From Theropithecus gelada (lineage: Eukaryota > Chordata > Mammalia > Primates > Cercopithecidae): a DNA stretch of 64,000 nucleotides. The stretch is from contig NC_037674.1 of NCBI RefSeq assembly GCF_003255815.1, forward strand, positions 3,662,388-3,726,387, read 5' to 3'. Both the position numbers and the translations under genes were made by a program. Under the pieces are notes generated by a model. The model was not told where the DNA came from. It saw only the letters and a program-made list of their open reading frames with translations, and searched no databases. Positions 1 to 14,500 of this stretch are shown piece after piece; within the stretch, counting starts at the first letter, position 1, and each line of letters starts with the position of its first letter.

Positions 1-2083
1 ACAAAAAGAAATTTTATTAAACTTGTCACCAAATTTGGTAAAACATCTTCTTCTAAAAGACTACTGAAATGCCAGTAAGAACAAAAACAACCATGACCTA
101 AGCGGACTGCAATTAACAGTCCAATTGCCAAGTATTTCCATATATCCTAGAAATACTTACGAATGTACTTTATCAAGATAATTAAAATGACAAATTGTTC
201 AAGAAAGTCATAATTTTAGAAATTCAGTAAAGACTACTAGAAAAGGCATACAAAAAGTTTTCACATATCAATTAGATAAGTTGACTAATTCAAATCACTA
301 AATTAATAACTAAAAAATGCCTAGTATTAAAAAATACTTTTAAAAACTGCACTAGCAATATCCCCAAATTATTATTCAATTAAAAATAGAAAGACCTACC
401 TTGCAGTTGGATAGAAGACTCAATTTTAAAGATATCTATTCTCTCCTAATTAATCTATTAAGTTTGTTGCAAATGAAATTAATACTGCATTTTTTTCCAA
501 CTTGCAAAAATAATTGTAAGTGTCAATTGATAGAAAAAAATGCAAGTACAGACAGGGAATATTCTGAAAAAGAAGAGAAATGAGATAGAACTCAATGGAA
601 TAGATAAGACAGTATAAATCATTAGTAATTATTAGTGTCAATAAGATGGTAAGGCAAGTTAACAGAAGTGTAGTCAATTTTACCTGGAAATTTTCTTTAT
701 GGTAGAATTTAAGAGATAACTAAATATGTAATGCATTCATTAACACCAGAATGATGGTTAATGGAAAAAGAAATGACAAAATAACTGCTGAAATAGAAGG
801 CAATACAAATAAATGATATTAATGTAAACATGTTTAAAAAAAAACACGAAACTCCAAAGTCATAAAACAGAACAAGATTATATTTCAATATACAACTTCT
901 ATATAACCAAAAAATAAAACACCATAGTAAAACGAATGAGAAAAAACATATTTGCTATTCTAGACAAAATGTTAACATCTGTAATCACAAATGAACTCTT
1001 CAGAAATCAGTACGAGGAGACTAACATTAGAAAGGAAGTGAACATAAAAGGAACAGAGGAAAATGGAATAGCACAAATGAGTTTTAAGGCACTATTAAGA
1101 TGATATAGTTAACATTAATAGCTCAGAAAGCAATTTCATTATAAATTACATTATCGATCCTTACGAATATTGATTATCTGATGTTTGTACAGCTTTAGGA
1201 AATGAAGAATTCTCAAATACTGGGGAAATTTGCTCTAGTCATGGGGAGTTTACTCAAAAATATAGATTTTTGCCTAAACATGGCCCCAGCAGTTCCAAAC
1301 CATAGGAATCACTCCAACAAACTAATTAGATACACATCCACACACATCCAAGTACATGTTTACTATATAGAAAATGTATATCATCCCCCCAAAACTACTT
1401 ATGTATCAACTAGTTTCTAAAAAATTGGCTCGGGGGTAGAAATAGAGAAAGGCATTTAAGTAAAACTACTACATTTCACAAAATTCTATGTCCTTTGAAT
1501 TCTTATGAAACATTTTTAATGAATCAATTTTATATTTACCCTGTGATTAGTGAAAATTATAAATATATGCACTTCATACTTATGAAAGCACTGAGATGAA
1601 ACTCTTTAAGTTTCACTATCCTGATTTCTTTGTTCAGTAATGTCTGTCATTCCAGCTCCTGAGACATGATCCAACAGCAACCATGAAAACAATCGTCGTG
1701 CCTACTGAAAATTCACTTCAATGACACTTTTTAGGTCACTTTCCAAAAGTGAGCTTTCTCAGTTTTTTGTATCTGCAAGGAATGTCCACTGAAACACACA
1801 TGAAGAGTGTCTCCATACATCATAAAAAGCATTTTTTGATTTTCGTGAAGATGATGGTACAAATAGTAGCACAGGTTCCCTTTTTCAGTCATCACCTGAG
1901 AGAACACAGTTGGAAAAATGGGAAAAGGTTAGAAGCAAAGTTTATATCATTGGCAAGAACTAATAAAATTTGTCTGTAAAATGATATGCAACATTCATTC
2001 TATTATGGAGAAAGAGCATGTGGATCAAAATTCCTTTTGGGGTATTTTAATAATAAAGGAGGTCAGATGTTAGCTCTCTTTCC
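1..2083. other. AT-rich single-copy sequence, no gene seen
   Basis: This is the end of the window within the presumed snoRNA host. Only short random open frames occur, and I recognise no repeat family. Confidence 0.6.
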
Positions 2084-2382
2084 TTTTTTTTTTTTTTTGT
2101 TGTTGTTATTTGTTTTTCTTGAGATGGAGTTTCGCTCTTGTTGCCCAGGCTGGGGTGCAATGGCTCACTGCAATCTTCGCCTCCTGGGTTCAAGCGATTC
2201 TCCTGCCTCAGCCTCCCAAGCAGCTGAGATTATGCAACCGCGCCCAGCTAATTTTGTATTTTTAGTAGAGACGGGGTTTCACCATGTTGGTCAGACTGTT
2301 CTTGAACTCCTGACCTCAAGTGACCGACCCACCCACCTCGACCTCATGCTGGGATTACAGGCAGGAGCCACCACGCCCAGCC
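2084..2382 (-). mobile_element. Alu
   Basis: Full-length reverse-oriented Alu with a T-rich head. Flanked by a CTCTTTCCT target-site duplication. Confidence 0.95.
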
Positions 2383-2385
2383 TCT

Positions 2386-3380
2386 TTCCTTCCTATGTCT
2401 TGTGAAAAACGGACCTCTCCAACATTATCCACACAATGTCTTTGTATTCGGATTCCTTTACCTCTAGGTCACTTGTTCACATACAGAATTATTACCTGCA
2501 GTATACATGCATTTCTGCACAATATACATGACAACAATGCCTAAATATTTAAATGATAATAACAAAAAGAGCTCAGCCTATCTGATGAGAAAGAAATAGT
2601 AACTATACTAAAAACACAGAAGCTACAATGAAACTTTGGAGAAGATACAATTCCTAAACTGTCCTGGGCATGGTCAGACCAACGGAATCCATGGACATAA
2701 CAATATTGTTCTATGCCCCTGTTTCAGGATAATTTATTACATAGCAGTATGTAACCAACCAGATCTGAATGTCAACTAGCTGCCAGAAAAAAATATCAAA
2801 CTTATGAAAAACAGAATATATCAAGTCCTATCTAACCAAACCGCCCCTCTCCCAATCAAGTTAGCACTCAACTGCCCTTACAATCATATTGCCGAGGGAA
2901 TGAAGAACACTTCAATGAAAGCAGTGCAACAAGTCATTCACTGATGGCACGTACCATTCTTGAGATTAAAAACAAAGACGATAAAATGTTCCTTCTTGGA
3001 ACTACCATCTCCTGACAAGGAAAAAGAAGAAACACTGTAAAGTGAGATATATACCACTCTAATGAAACAGCTAAGGATGCTGAACTTTATTCCAGGTTAT
3101 GTTACCATTTAGAAACACTTCCCATTGTCAATCCTATAGTAAAAGTCAACTTACAACCTCAGTAATGACTTTAATAGTTTTCAGTATCAGTATCTTTTTG
3201 TGGTTTCCATGAACTTCACCCTTTATCATATCAAAGAACTGTATGTGAAAACATTTTGTGAAAACTGTACATTTATGAAAATACACATATTGCCAATTTT
3301 ATAATTTCTAATAATTAGATGCCTGGTCATTTCTTTTATTAGTTATATTTTCGTGTTGGACCATAAATAAGCAAACTAAT
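2386..3380. other. Unrecognised AT-rich sequence
   Basis: No open frame, RNA or repeat family is recognised in this stretch between an Alu and an LTR-like segment. Confidence 0.5.
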
Positions 3381-3389
3381 TAAAGGTAC

Positions 3390-4640
3390 TGTGTGTGCCT
3401 GTGCACCTGTGGCAGACCAGGTTCCACTAAACCGGCCTCCATTGACAGCTGTTTCAGTACTGACGGAATGATTAAGTTAAATATTACAAGTTGAAAGAGC
3501 CATTTCGTTATCCAAAGGCTGGAATGTCACAAAAGCCCACCAAATTTTGCCTAGGCCTCTCTTGAACCTTAAAGCATGATTAAACAAGTTTTATTGGGGG
3601 TCTGAAGAAACTCTCTAGGCCTCCACGAGTAAGTTTACTGGGGTTATGAAGGAACTCCCCAAACCTTCATGATTTAGTAGGAGACAAGATAAGGGTAATC
3701 ACCTCAGCACCTGGACCCATTTAGATTACATAAATTTACTGAGGCTCCAGAGGAAGGTCTCTAAGACTCAAACCTTAGTTATAGATCACTTATGTCTTTA
3801 GATACACACTTACACATGCACGTATAGCTTAGAAGGTATTTAAGCTCTGAAAAAGTTTGTAATTTTGAATTGGTGTGGTGACAATTTCCAGGCCTTCTTC
3901 CGGTAACTAGCTCTAACTCTTCCTCCCCTGTTCATCTGCATCTCATTATTGGACCATGAGAAATAGCAGCCCGACCCTCAGTTTGGTCTGGGAACCAAAC
4001 TATACCTTCACTTTGATAAAATATATTTTAACGACTAACTCATTTGATAATTCCAAGGTGGCCAGGAAATACACTTGTACCAGTATTATTTTCCTGAGCT
4101 TAGGCAAAACCTCACCAAAACCTCACCCTCAAATAGCACCAGAACCTTCTTACCTATGTTTGCAGTTAAGTTGTAAATTAAGGGACTCCGTAAGAAAGGG
4201 ATGTTCCTGATAATTCCATTTGCAGGTTAGCTGCAAATAAGTTTTGCACTCATCCTGATTGCCTAAGAAAAACAGTAACCAATACAGAAACATTTAGATA
4301 CAAATCAGGCACCAGAACACACCCATTAGGATAATTTTAGGCTAGCCTGGCATAGTGAATAGAGAAAATCAAGTTCAACCGGCAACCATTTCACTTTCTC
4401 ACCAACTTTAAACCACACCTTTTAGAAAGATGCAGAGAATATTTAAAATTTTCCCCTGCTAATTCTGAATGATCTATAAATCCCCAAAGGCCTACTTTAA
4501 ATCCATCAAAGACTCAACCACTTTAAAAGGAAGGAAGCAATCTGTTTTCAGTTTATACCAAATTAATGAAGGATAACTTCCAACATATCCCAAGAGACAC
4601 CTCCTCCAACATCTTGATCTAGTTGGTACCCAAAAATATA
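3390..4640. mobile_element. Possible old class I endogenous retrovirus LTR remnant
   Basis: Sequence of this stretch (for example ACCCTCAGTTTGGTCTGGGAACC at its centre, split around 3972-3995, after CATCTGCATCTCATTATTGG) resembles the 3' part of ERV1-type LTRs. A TATTTAA box-like element lies near 3838. The family was not identified and the ends are not defined. Confidence 0.35.
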
Positions 4641-5914
4641 GCATTGTCACCACTATTAAAATGTACTTTCCTTATAGAATGTTTCAGTTACTATTTCCTT
4701 TCACTCATCTGTTTCTCAACAGAAATTTCACTGTTTGACACCTACCTCAAATTCCATCTTCTGCTTCTTTCCTTAGGTAATCCAATACTCCGTTTCATGG
4801 TAGTTGCTGCATTAATGTCTAAATCACATGCTCTTTGTGAGATCAATCAAAAATCATTCATAATGCTGCTGAGAACAAGAAGTTGAATACAGCAGCCCAT
4901 TGTTCCTAGGATGCTGAATGTCACGGATGAAGACAGGCACAAGGTGGTTGTCTCTAAAATTTCCTTTTCTTTCAATGTTCATTTTGAAATAGCTTTTGAA
5001 GATTTCAGATACAGGAAGTAGAAGTAGCCCTTCTATTCTCCATTCACTACACAGGACTGTTACAATGTTGTCATGTCCCTCCAAACAATTTTCATGTGAA
5101 TCATATTCTTTCTAGATTTTTGTCATGTAGTAATATACAAATATGTACATATACAATCTTTTGATTTTAACTCATGTGTTACAATTTCAAACAGTATATT
5201 TAAATAATCACCATTACCACAACACTGAAGTATTAAATGTCAGAACGACAAGCCCCACATATAATTCATATTTTTATAATTAACCATTAATATTTCAGTT
5301 AGAAAAACTAGAGACATATGCACAGACCTCTGTAAACAGCTAGTTGTTCACTGAAAAATGATATAAAATATCAATTTAGGACTACAAAACATATTCCATA
5401 TAGAAATTTTTTAGTGTTAGAATTACATTCATGTTAAAGAAGCTATAATCATTGCAATCTTTGATTTACTGACAGATACCTCAGTTATGATTTTATAGCC
5501 AACCTGTATTTGGTAAATTTTCAAGAATTGGAATAGATAAAACCCCAGTAGCCAGCTATAACATTTCAAAACTTTTACATAGTATCAATTTGATTGTCAT
5601 TGCCAAACTGCTGCTTAAAAAGACATACAATTTAAACTTTTGATCAATACTGGATGGAATCTTTATAAAAATTTTCCTAATTTACACTGTAAGTAAACTT
5701 GAAATCTCTGATTATCACATATCTGAGTTTTTAAAAGCTATCAAAAAGTAAAAAATATTCACAACCACAGTTTTTCTATACTCATACAAATGTGGAAAGA
5801 GGTTACAGAATAAAATGTTTACAGACCTGCTTATTATTTAACGAATAATCACCATACATTTAGATGTAACACTAAGTGGAATTGTAGAAATATCTGCAAG
5901 CTTAGAAATAAAAC
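4641..5914. other. AT-rich sequence, no gene seen
   Basis: No recognised repeat or RNA. Around 5580-5625 the phrase TTGTCATTGCCAA weakly resembles part of the tandem unit at 6.6-8.5 kb, which may mean an earlier, more diverged copy. Confidence 0.45.
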
Positions 5915-5930
5915 ACTAGTTCCACAATTT

Positions 5931-6229
5931 TTTTTAATTTTTTTTTTTTTTTTGATACAGAGTTTTGCTCTTGTTGTCAAGGCTGGAGTGCAATGGTGCA
6001 ATCTCGGCTCACTGCAACCTCCAGGGTTCAAGCAATTCTCCTGTCTCAGCCTCCCAAGTAGCTGGGATTACAGGGACCCGCCACCATGCCCACCTAATAT
6101 TTGTAGTTTTAGTAGAGACGGGGGTTCACCATGTTGGCCAGGCTGGTCTCAAACTCCTGATCTCAGGTGATCGACCGCCTCGGCCTCCCAAAGTGCTGGG
6201 GTTACAGGCATGAGCCACCATGCCCAGTC
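5931..6229 (-). mobile_element. Alu
   Basis: Full-length. The direct repeat CACTAGTTCCACAATTTTT on both sides marks the target-site duplication. Confidence 0.96.
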
Positions 6230-6639
6230 ACTAGTTCCACAATTTTTTAAATGAAAATAAAACACAAAGCAGTACATGAGTGAAAGATTAATACCCTTGA
6301 AATAGATCTATGCCACTAAATTAAATTTAGACATGCATGTGAATACTTACGATATACATGGATATGCATTTAAATAAATTTGCAAAGAGTACAAATAACA
6401 AAAGAACAATTACTTAAATAATCTTCTAACACTCAATATATCTATCTAATTTACAATGACCATTCCCTTCTCATATCTTCCTCTATCTTTCTAAAGATAA
6501 AATATCCAGGGGGATTTGTTTCTTTGTTTCGTATCAGTATACGATGCACAAAAAACCCACAATGGTTATTTTTCTTATACAAGAGACCTTAATGTTTAAA
6601 AGATACGGAGGCAATCTATTGCTCTGTCTCAGAACACAC

Positions 6640-8500
6640 AAACATCAAAATGTTACACAGTCCCAAGAGGCCAATTATTGATTACCTATTGTACTACTGA
6701 AAACTTAAAGGAGTCAATTTATGATATTTTACAATGAAATATTTACACATTTATACTTTGTTGAGACTCCATGCATCTAGCAAACCTAGCTTTAGAAAAT
6801 GTCATTTTTATCTGTTAAAGTGTTTTTTGAATGTTGTCATGCAGTCCAAGTAAATACAAAACTGTGTAATTCAAAGAGGTAGAAGAAATTTTTCCTTATA
6901 AAAGACATTTCCTACAATGACTATAAAAGTATATTTATATAATGCCCTATCAACAATGTAACTACAAAATTGAGACTGAAGTTTTTAATATATAATAGAA
7001 GCACTAAACAATGGTTAAATGTATTTTCTTTCTGATTATAATTTAAAGTTGAAAATACACATTCTTTTAACTTATTCCTTACACTAACAACCCAATAAAG
7101 GTTAGATACCAAAATATGTATAGGTCAAGAAGCCCAAAATTCTATCAAGTTCACTGCCAAGACATTTGCAAAACACAATGAAACCATGAAATTTTACAAT
7201 GACTTATTTACAAAATTATACTTTATGAGACTCTATACATCTAGAAAGACTAGATGTTAAAAATTTTAAAATTTTATCTATTATTTACAAAGTTGTCTTG
7301 AATATTGTCATGCAACCAAGGGAACACATACAGAATTTTGTATAGTTCCTAGAGGTAGTAGAAAATCTCTTTAATGAAGTCATTTATATCTTGAATATTA
7401 ACAGGAAATAAAAATTATGATATCAGGAAGTATATCTAGAAAGATCAAATGCATTTACATGACATTTAATCTAAGTTTTTTAAAAATATGCAATTCGTAT
7501 CTGATATAATGGTAAGCTATATAATAACAGGTAAAATGCAGAGTCTCGTGTCATTTCCTCCTTCTAATATCCAAATTAAAACATGATAAATTTTGTTTAG
7601 CTCCAAGACCCTGTGTATCAATAATCAATTTCATTGCCAAGTTAACTGCAAAAGACAACAGTACTAACAAATTTACAACAAGATACTTTAAAAAATCATA
7701 CTTCGTGAGACTCTCTAAACATCTAGAAATACTAGATGTTTAAAATTAAATATTTCATTTACTGATTATTTAATAAATTGTATTGGTTATTGCCATGCCA
7801 CTAATGAACACAGAATCATATAATTTAAAGATTCTATAGTATGTGCTTAAGAAAAATGAATTGCATCATGAACCTCAGTACATCAAGGATAGTAAGATAT
7901 ACCTTTCCCTTTTTTTTTTTTCTTTGAGAGGGAGTCTCGCTCTGTTGCCCAGGCTGGAGTGTGCAGTGGCACGATCTTGGCTCACTGCAACATCTGCCTC
8001 CTGGGTTCAAGCTATTCTTCTGCCTCGGCCTCCCGAGTAGCTGGGATTACAGGTGTGCACCACCACGCCCAGCTAATTTTTGTATTTTTAGTAGAGATGG
8101 GGTTTCACCATATTGGCCAGGCTGGTTTCGAACTCCTGACCTGGTGTTCCACCCTCCTTGGCCTCCCAAAGTTCTGGGATTACAGGCGTGAGCCTCCGCA
8201 CCCCGTCAAGAGATACCTTTCAATACAGAGGTTATTTTTACATGAAACTGACCCAAACAATTTAATAAAAATGTGGTGGAGGGAACCAGTCTCCCTCTCT
8301 AACACGACAGCATATATACATTTAATATATAAGCTTAAATATGTGCAAGTAACAATCCCAGCAACACAATGAAGACTACACAAAGGGGAAAGAACAATCT
8401 ATCATCAAAAGAAAAATGTCTCTATCCTTTTTATCAACCAACTATATATTTACAAAGTTGAAATGTTATAGAACAACTATGATAAACACAGCTATTTAAT
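6640..8500. repeat. Degenerate tandem array, unit about 460-475 bp (three to four copies), interrupted by an Alu
   Basis: A block running ATTTTACAATGA, then TTATACTTT(A)TGAGACTC, CATCTAGAAA, ACTAGATGTT, a T-rich part, TTGTCATGC and then AATTTTGTATAG recurs with TGAGACTC near 6763, 7219 and 7697. A fourth, truncated copy lies near 8400-8490 after the Alu at 7908-8207. Copies differ at many positions, so the duplication is old. Function unknown. Confidence 0.7.
7908..8207 (-). mobile_element. Alu inside the 0.47-kb tandem array
   Basis: Full-length, flanked by AAGATATACCTTTC and AAGAGATACCTTTC. It inserted into the last clear repeat unit. Confidence 0.95.
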
Positions 8501-11500
8501 AGTAAACCCAAGAGAGCCACCCACACAGAGCTCTTAAAATCATTTGCAGGGTTAAGCATAGTTTAAAAAACTGATGCCTGCAATATATGCACATCCACAC
8601 TGTCTATAAAACAAAAAAAACTAAAGATTTTACAGTTGTCTAGCAATATCCATGGAGGATTTGTACCTGTACCTTGCCCCCATACCAAAATCAGCGCATA
8701 CTCAACTCCCTCAGCTCTTCAGAACCCATGGTTATGAAAAGGAGGCGCTCTGTTTACTCGGGTTTCAGATTCTGCCAATGCTGTACTTTCCAGTTGCATT
8801 TCCTTGCAGAAACAAAACCCGCAGACTCACGGGAGGGCTGACGTGACAACTGCATATCACAGAGATGAGATGAAATGACAAAGTACCCAACACACCTCTC
8901 CACGCGAATCAGGAAGCTAATGCCTATATTCATAAAAAGACCTCTGACTTTTTAATATATACCAGCAATGTCTATATATTAACATGGAAAGAATAGGTAT
9001 TTTAAAGATATAACCTGACTGTACACACAGCAATCTAAACATCCCACTCTACCATACAGGTTTGGTATGCCATTTCACTTCAACAAACATAAACAACTTC
9101 TGCCCTATAGTTTTAAGTAAAATACATCCACCAAATATAACAAACTTCTGTACATGTATAAATTCTGCACATATTAAACATGGACACAACTAACAATTGA
9201 ATCAACCTCCACATACACACCAATTTAAAAAAAACATAAAGGTTAACACTTCTATTGGCAAAAGATTGTTTTCACCATATTTTAACATTCATATATTCTG
9301 TATGTTCATATATGTGCATGGTGGGTGTTTCTATATACCTAGGAAATTCGATGTTACTCAAGACGCTTATCTATTATTCACACAGCAGTCAAATGGTCTC
9401 CAGCTCTATTCAGGCACCCAACAGTCCAATAAACACAGGAAGGGACAAGCCACCAATTAGGTTGGAATAAGAAAAAATAATATAAAAATGTACATTTTTA
9501 TATCAACATTTTTTTAGACAAAGACAGTCTCATTTTTTAAAACTCCAGAACCCAAAACAAAACCAAGAAAACCCTCAAAATCAAACCTCACAAGCACACA
9601 AAGATGCTAACTCTATTGGCAAACGATGATTCTACTTTTGAATAAAAATATATTTCCAAAAATATGGCAGAACTTGAATATTCAAAAATGTTGTTTTATC
9701 TTCTATATACAATTATATATTCTGCATCAATCAAATAAATCCCACATAAACATGGCATAGCAATTCTACTGATCAAACTAAAGTGTTTTGCCCTTGTCTA
9801 GTGGTTTACTGGTCACAATATATGCCTATTAGTAATCTGTATGCAGATGCTAAAAAGCAAAAGGTAACATTTGTCTACTACATATTTAGCAGCCATACAA
9901 TAGCTCTGGCAACTTAAGAATATTTCTACCCTATGACAAAAGATGTTGTTTATACAGTGATATGTATGCGTATATATAGACCTGCATACACACAAATACA
10001 CGTGTCAGTAATTCCTACAAATCAAAGACTAAACAATTAAAGCAAAACAATCATATATTTTGACTGTTTTATACACATTTAACAAAATTCCCCTCCAGCT
10101 GCTCAATTATTTACACACATAAGTGATCTGCCTATGTGAGGGAGGGAACAAAAGCTTTCACTGTATATGTGTGTGTGTGTGTGTGTGTGTATATAGATTT
10201 GTGTGTGTTTACGTGTGTGTATATGCATTTAGAAACATGCAGACATAATAGCCTCTATGCTTTCCAAAACATATAACCATGTATATTGTATACACATAAG
10301 TGTTCCACTGATCACCTCATGACCTAATGAACTCAGGTTTCACATCCCATTGCTAGTATCCCCATAAAAACTTATAAAATGCCTCTACAGATAGAAACAT
10401 TTTAAATCAAAAACAACTCACTATTGATGAAAGTCACATTTTTTTGGCAAATGAGAACTTTTCTAACCTATGCTATTTGACTCATGTGGCAATTTTTCTG
10501 TTATATAAGAAACTGCATATACACATCTGAAAACTATAAACAAAGGCAGACCAACACTTATGACATTTCCACCATGTTGCATCTGTCAGAAAAACACTGT
10601 CACATATATATTTATATTGAGATATATACTAGAAATTATAAGATATAATTCTTATTATACCTACCACAACCTAAAACTTAAGCCCAATGATCCAATGAAC
10701 AGTTTGCTTTTTGCAAGCAAAACTGGTTCTATCCCATATGAATTAAAAATGACGTCTATACACTTAGAAAATTAGATGTTAGAAATATTTAGCATATCCA
10801 CCAGCAATGAACTAATGTTCCGAGAGGTGATTTAACACTCCCACTAGCAAAAGGAAAGTAGTCTACCTGTCCACAATGTAATGTTAACACATACATAAGA
10901 CCACCACCATCTTCACGTGGATTTAAGTCTGGAGGCCCTGCAACATATGCTCATATGCGCACAGGGCTCCAACATCCCACCCTCTTATCTCCTAAATCCA
11001 CATCTAACATTTGCCTAATACTAACAAAGCCATCTAAGAGTCTAGACACTCCTGTCAGTAACCAATGACATCACTGTATAACAATTTAATGTCCCCCAAA
11101 ATGCAAAATATCAGCCATCTCTGTGCTGGTAAAGTTTCAGTAATACAATCCTGTTGGTTATATAAACAAAGTAATACAAAACCCACCCAACCCTTAAAAT
11201 ATAAGTGTTCTAGAGGCTGGCCTTTTCTTCAATTCCATCATGAAAAGAAAATCTTATACCATGCAAATTTTAACAGAAAGACCACTGACAAAATAACATC
11301 TACATCCATGACTTTCATACATAGAGCAGCATTAATAAAACTTCTTAGTTAGAAGTTGTATACATTAAGTTCACCCAGAAAAACATCCATAGAATAAACC
11401 AAAATAAAAGGAATTTTAATGTACATCACTCAGAGGTACTCTTAACAATTATATCTCTACAATCATTTCTTAAAATGTTTCTATATACTTGAGCAAACTA

Positions 11501-14500
11501 ATTGTTAGCAATATCTATATACCAAGAAAATGTCATTAAACAATTATTTAGAAACTTCATACACTGTATCCTCAAATGCACAGAAACAAAATGCCTTTTT
11601 TTAAAATTAACACTTCCCATGTCATTTTCTATTACCCTTATGCACTCAAAAAGTGAATACAGAATTGTATTTATCTTCAAAAGGTGACCTGAGAATTCCT
11701 TTCTAACAACTGTTCTAGAATAAAATTCTACCAAATGCATTTTTAGAAGCTTCCCTAGGAAACGAGCTATTTAGCCACAGCAACTACATTAACAAGCTTA
11801 ATAGATTCATGTTCAAAATCTAAGTGTTTGCTTTTAACTAGTTACATTCCAAGATTATGCAAAAAAATACAACTATTATGCATTTAATTTCATTGTCTGG
11901 CTTACCTAAGGCACAATGAACAATTCATACACATTTATCAATGTGTATCTTATATTTTCATTTCAATACTATTATCCAAACAGAATTTTCTCACATATTT
12001 AAACAAACTCATAAGGTAAATATGTCCAGGAAAAAAAGTTTATATAATTTGAATATTTGCAGCTCTTTCACAATGCTAGCAGGAGATGGGGAATGACGTC
12101 CTTATTGCATGTGCACGCAAGTATATCATGTGCAGGGCTTTTACTGGTAAACCTTCCAAAGGCAAGCAGACTCTCCACACCAAAAAAAAAAAAAAAAAAT
12201 ATTCTCAGTTGATGAAGTTCAGGCAAGTATCAATCTATATTTCTTTCTTCCAAGGTTTTCCAGCTGATGAGGCATCTAGCTGAATTCAACAAATGTTATC
12301 CTTTCCCTTCTATCCATATATCCAGCTGCAGAGCTGGCTTGTCAACTTGAGTTTGTACAGACTAGACAATATAGTTCAAGTTTTATGTATCTGAAATGTT
12401 TTCAATTCAGTAGACGATTCTTTATGCACCTGCCAAGCCAAGAATCTGCAGTGGGAGTTGTTCTGATGCTGTAAGGAGCAGGCAAATAGAGGAGATCTGG
12501 ACCACGGCTCTACAGTGGACTCTGGTCAAAGACCCTTTAAAGCAGACGTCTCCAAGGGGCTTTAGACTTCCACTGCAGTCTAGAAATAAAAGTTCTCCAG
12601 AAGTTCCAAAAAGATCTGTGAACTACAATTTTCTCAATGCTGGGGTAGTCACTCAGACTACTCACTCCTGCTTATACATTTCAATGAAAAAATGGTTCAC
12701 AAATCTACGCTAAATCATACGTTGTAATCCGTGTTTCTTGCTGCAAAAAATTTCTGAAAATTTTTAAGGATGAGAGGATTAGTGAGGGAATGCCACAAAA
12801 TATACTAATCCAAATGTTTGGTGTCCACAAGTGGGCGGTTTCCAGTGTTTTCTGTGGCAAAAGATGTTCTACATATTATAAACGTATGCAATCTTTGTCC
12901 TCTTCCTTGATTATTGCTCATTTCCAAAAGTCTTGAAACATGACAACTGCTTATTTATCAAGAAAATCTGATGAGGTTTGTCTTTTTTCCCCACATCAGC
13001 TCTGCCAGATAGATGAATTAAAGAATCTGAGGTTAGAAGCAAGGGGAGCAGTTGAAAGTATGTGAATACAGTTAAGATGACAAAGCTCTCAGATGGAAGA
13101 GTAACTCCAGGTCAGTTATCTAATGGGGTGAACAGTATCTTTTGTACAGTAAGTTTCTAAAGGAAATAATCCTGGTCCATCTTTTTTAAGCTGCAATTTA
13201 GCCCATGAATGAAAGCTGTTTCCTTGCCCCTTAGCTGGCATCTCCTTTATTCGACTCTTCAGAATTGACAGTCAAATGTATCACAGAGATCTTAAAAAGA
13301 TGTTTCTGAATGTAAATGAGTTTGAAGTATTTCACAAATTTACTTTCTCCTTATTTTCTTGTTCAATGATCTGTTCATGATTTGTCCATTTTCAAAACAA
13401 TTTTCCAAGACTTTTTGTTTACTTTGAGCTGTAGATCGTATTTATGTACACTACAGGAATCAACAGAGTAAATAACCAATATATTTTGCCAACCCAAATA
13501 CAATAGATGCATTTTCATTTATTTTTATGTCGTCAACTAATCTTAACACGCTAACAAGTACACCCTCTTATCCTCTCCAACAGCAATCTCCTCTTGATTT
13601 CCAACAGGTTTGCTCAAAGGACAAGTTCATGTGAACACATGCTTCTTTTTTTAACCTGGAATATTCATTCTCCAGTGAGCTAGCCTGAAGCAGGTGGAGG
13701 CATCCAATAAAATACAATCTTAAGGAACCACCTTTTCCATTTTTAATAAACCCCCAACCAGACATCTGGCAATGTCTTAGTAACCTCTCTACCTGATGAA
13801 AGAGACAACTTTAATTTAAAGCAAGACAGTATGTCCCAATTCCCTACTCTCAGCTACTATGTGGTACAATGAAATGCCCTTGTTCTTGATCTAAACCCTA
13901 ACAAAGAATGGAGAAAAAAAAATCAAGGGGAAACTGACAGCCATACTTTGCCTGTACTCTACTAGAGGGCAAGTTTGTTATACCTTCTTCATTCATGTAT
14001 TAACTCTACCAATGACTGTGGTAACAACATACCAATGAAATAAAAATTGACTATCCATCAAACACATACTAGATGCTAATTATTATGCTAGGCCTTGAAG
14101 ACAAAGCAGTAAAAAGTATAGTCAAGGCATCTGATAAACCATTAATGCTTCTTTCTCCTTAAACAGGAAAAATATCCAAAAAGTCAGTCTATTTAGCCTT
14201 TTGGAACCATATTTTCAAATTCTGCTACATACTCATCTTAGACAAATGAAAAGCATTCTTTAAGTCAAAGCTTTTACAGAAGGTATCATCATTGTGACTT
14301 TAACAATTTCTAAGAGATGGATTTTTTTGTTTTTGTTGCTACTTGACATCATTGCCTACGGCTGTAATCCACTCAGTAGATAAAACACCCAGTCTACCTA
14401 AAATGTGAAACCACCGTGTCCAGCCACGCTCACTGGAGTTACACATTATACAATTGACATTAAAACAGAAAATACAATGTCCCAAATTTGTTGCCACCCT

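Noticed and set aside
1800..1900. TGATGA-like sequence on the minus strand near 1890 as a further snoRNA
   Set aside because: No D box (CTGA) at a suitable distance and no closing stem.
14330..14440. Alu-like words (GGCTGTAATCC, ACCGTGTCCAGCC) in the Alu desert
   Set aside because: Only isolated words without the connecting sequence. At best an extremely decayed fragment; not enough to annotate.
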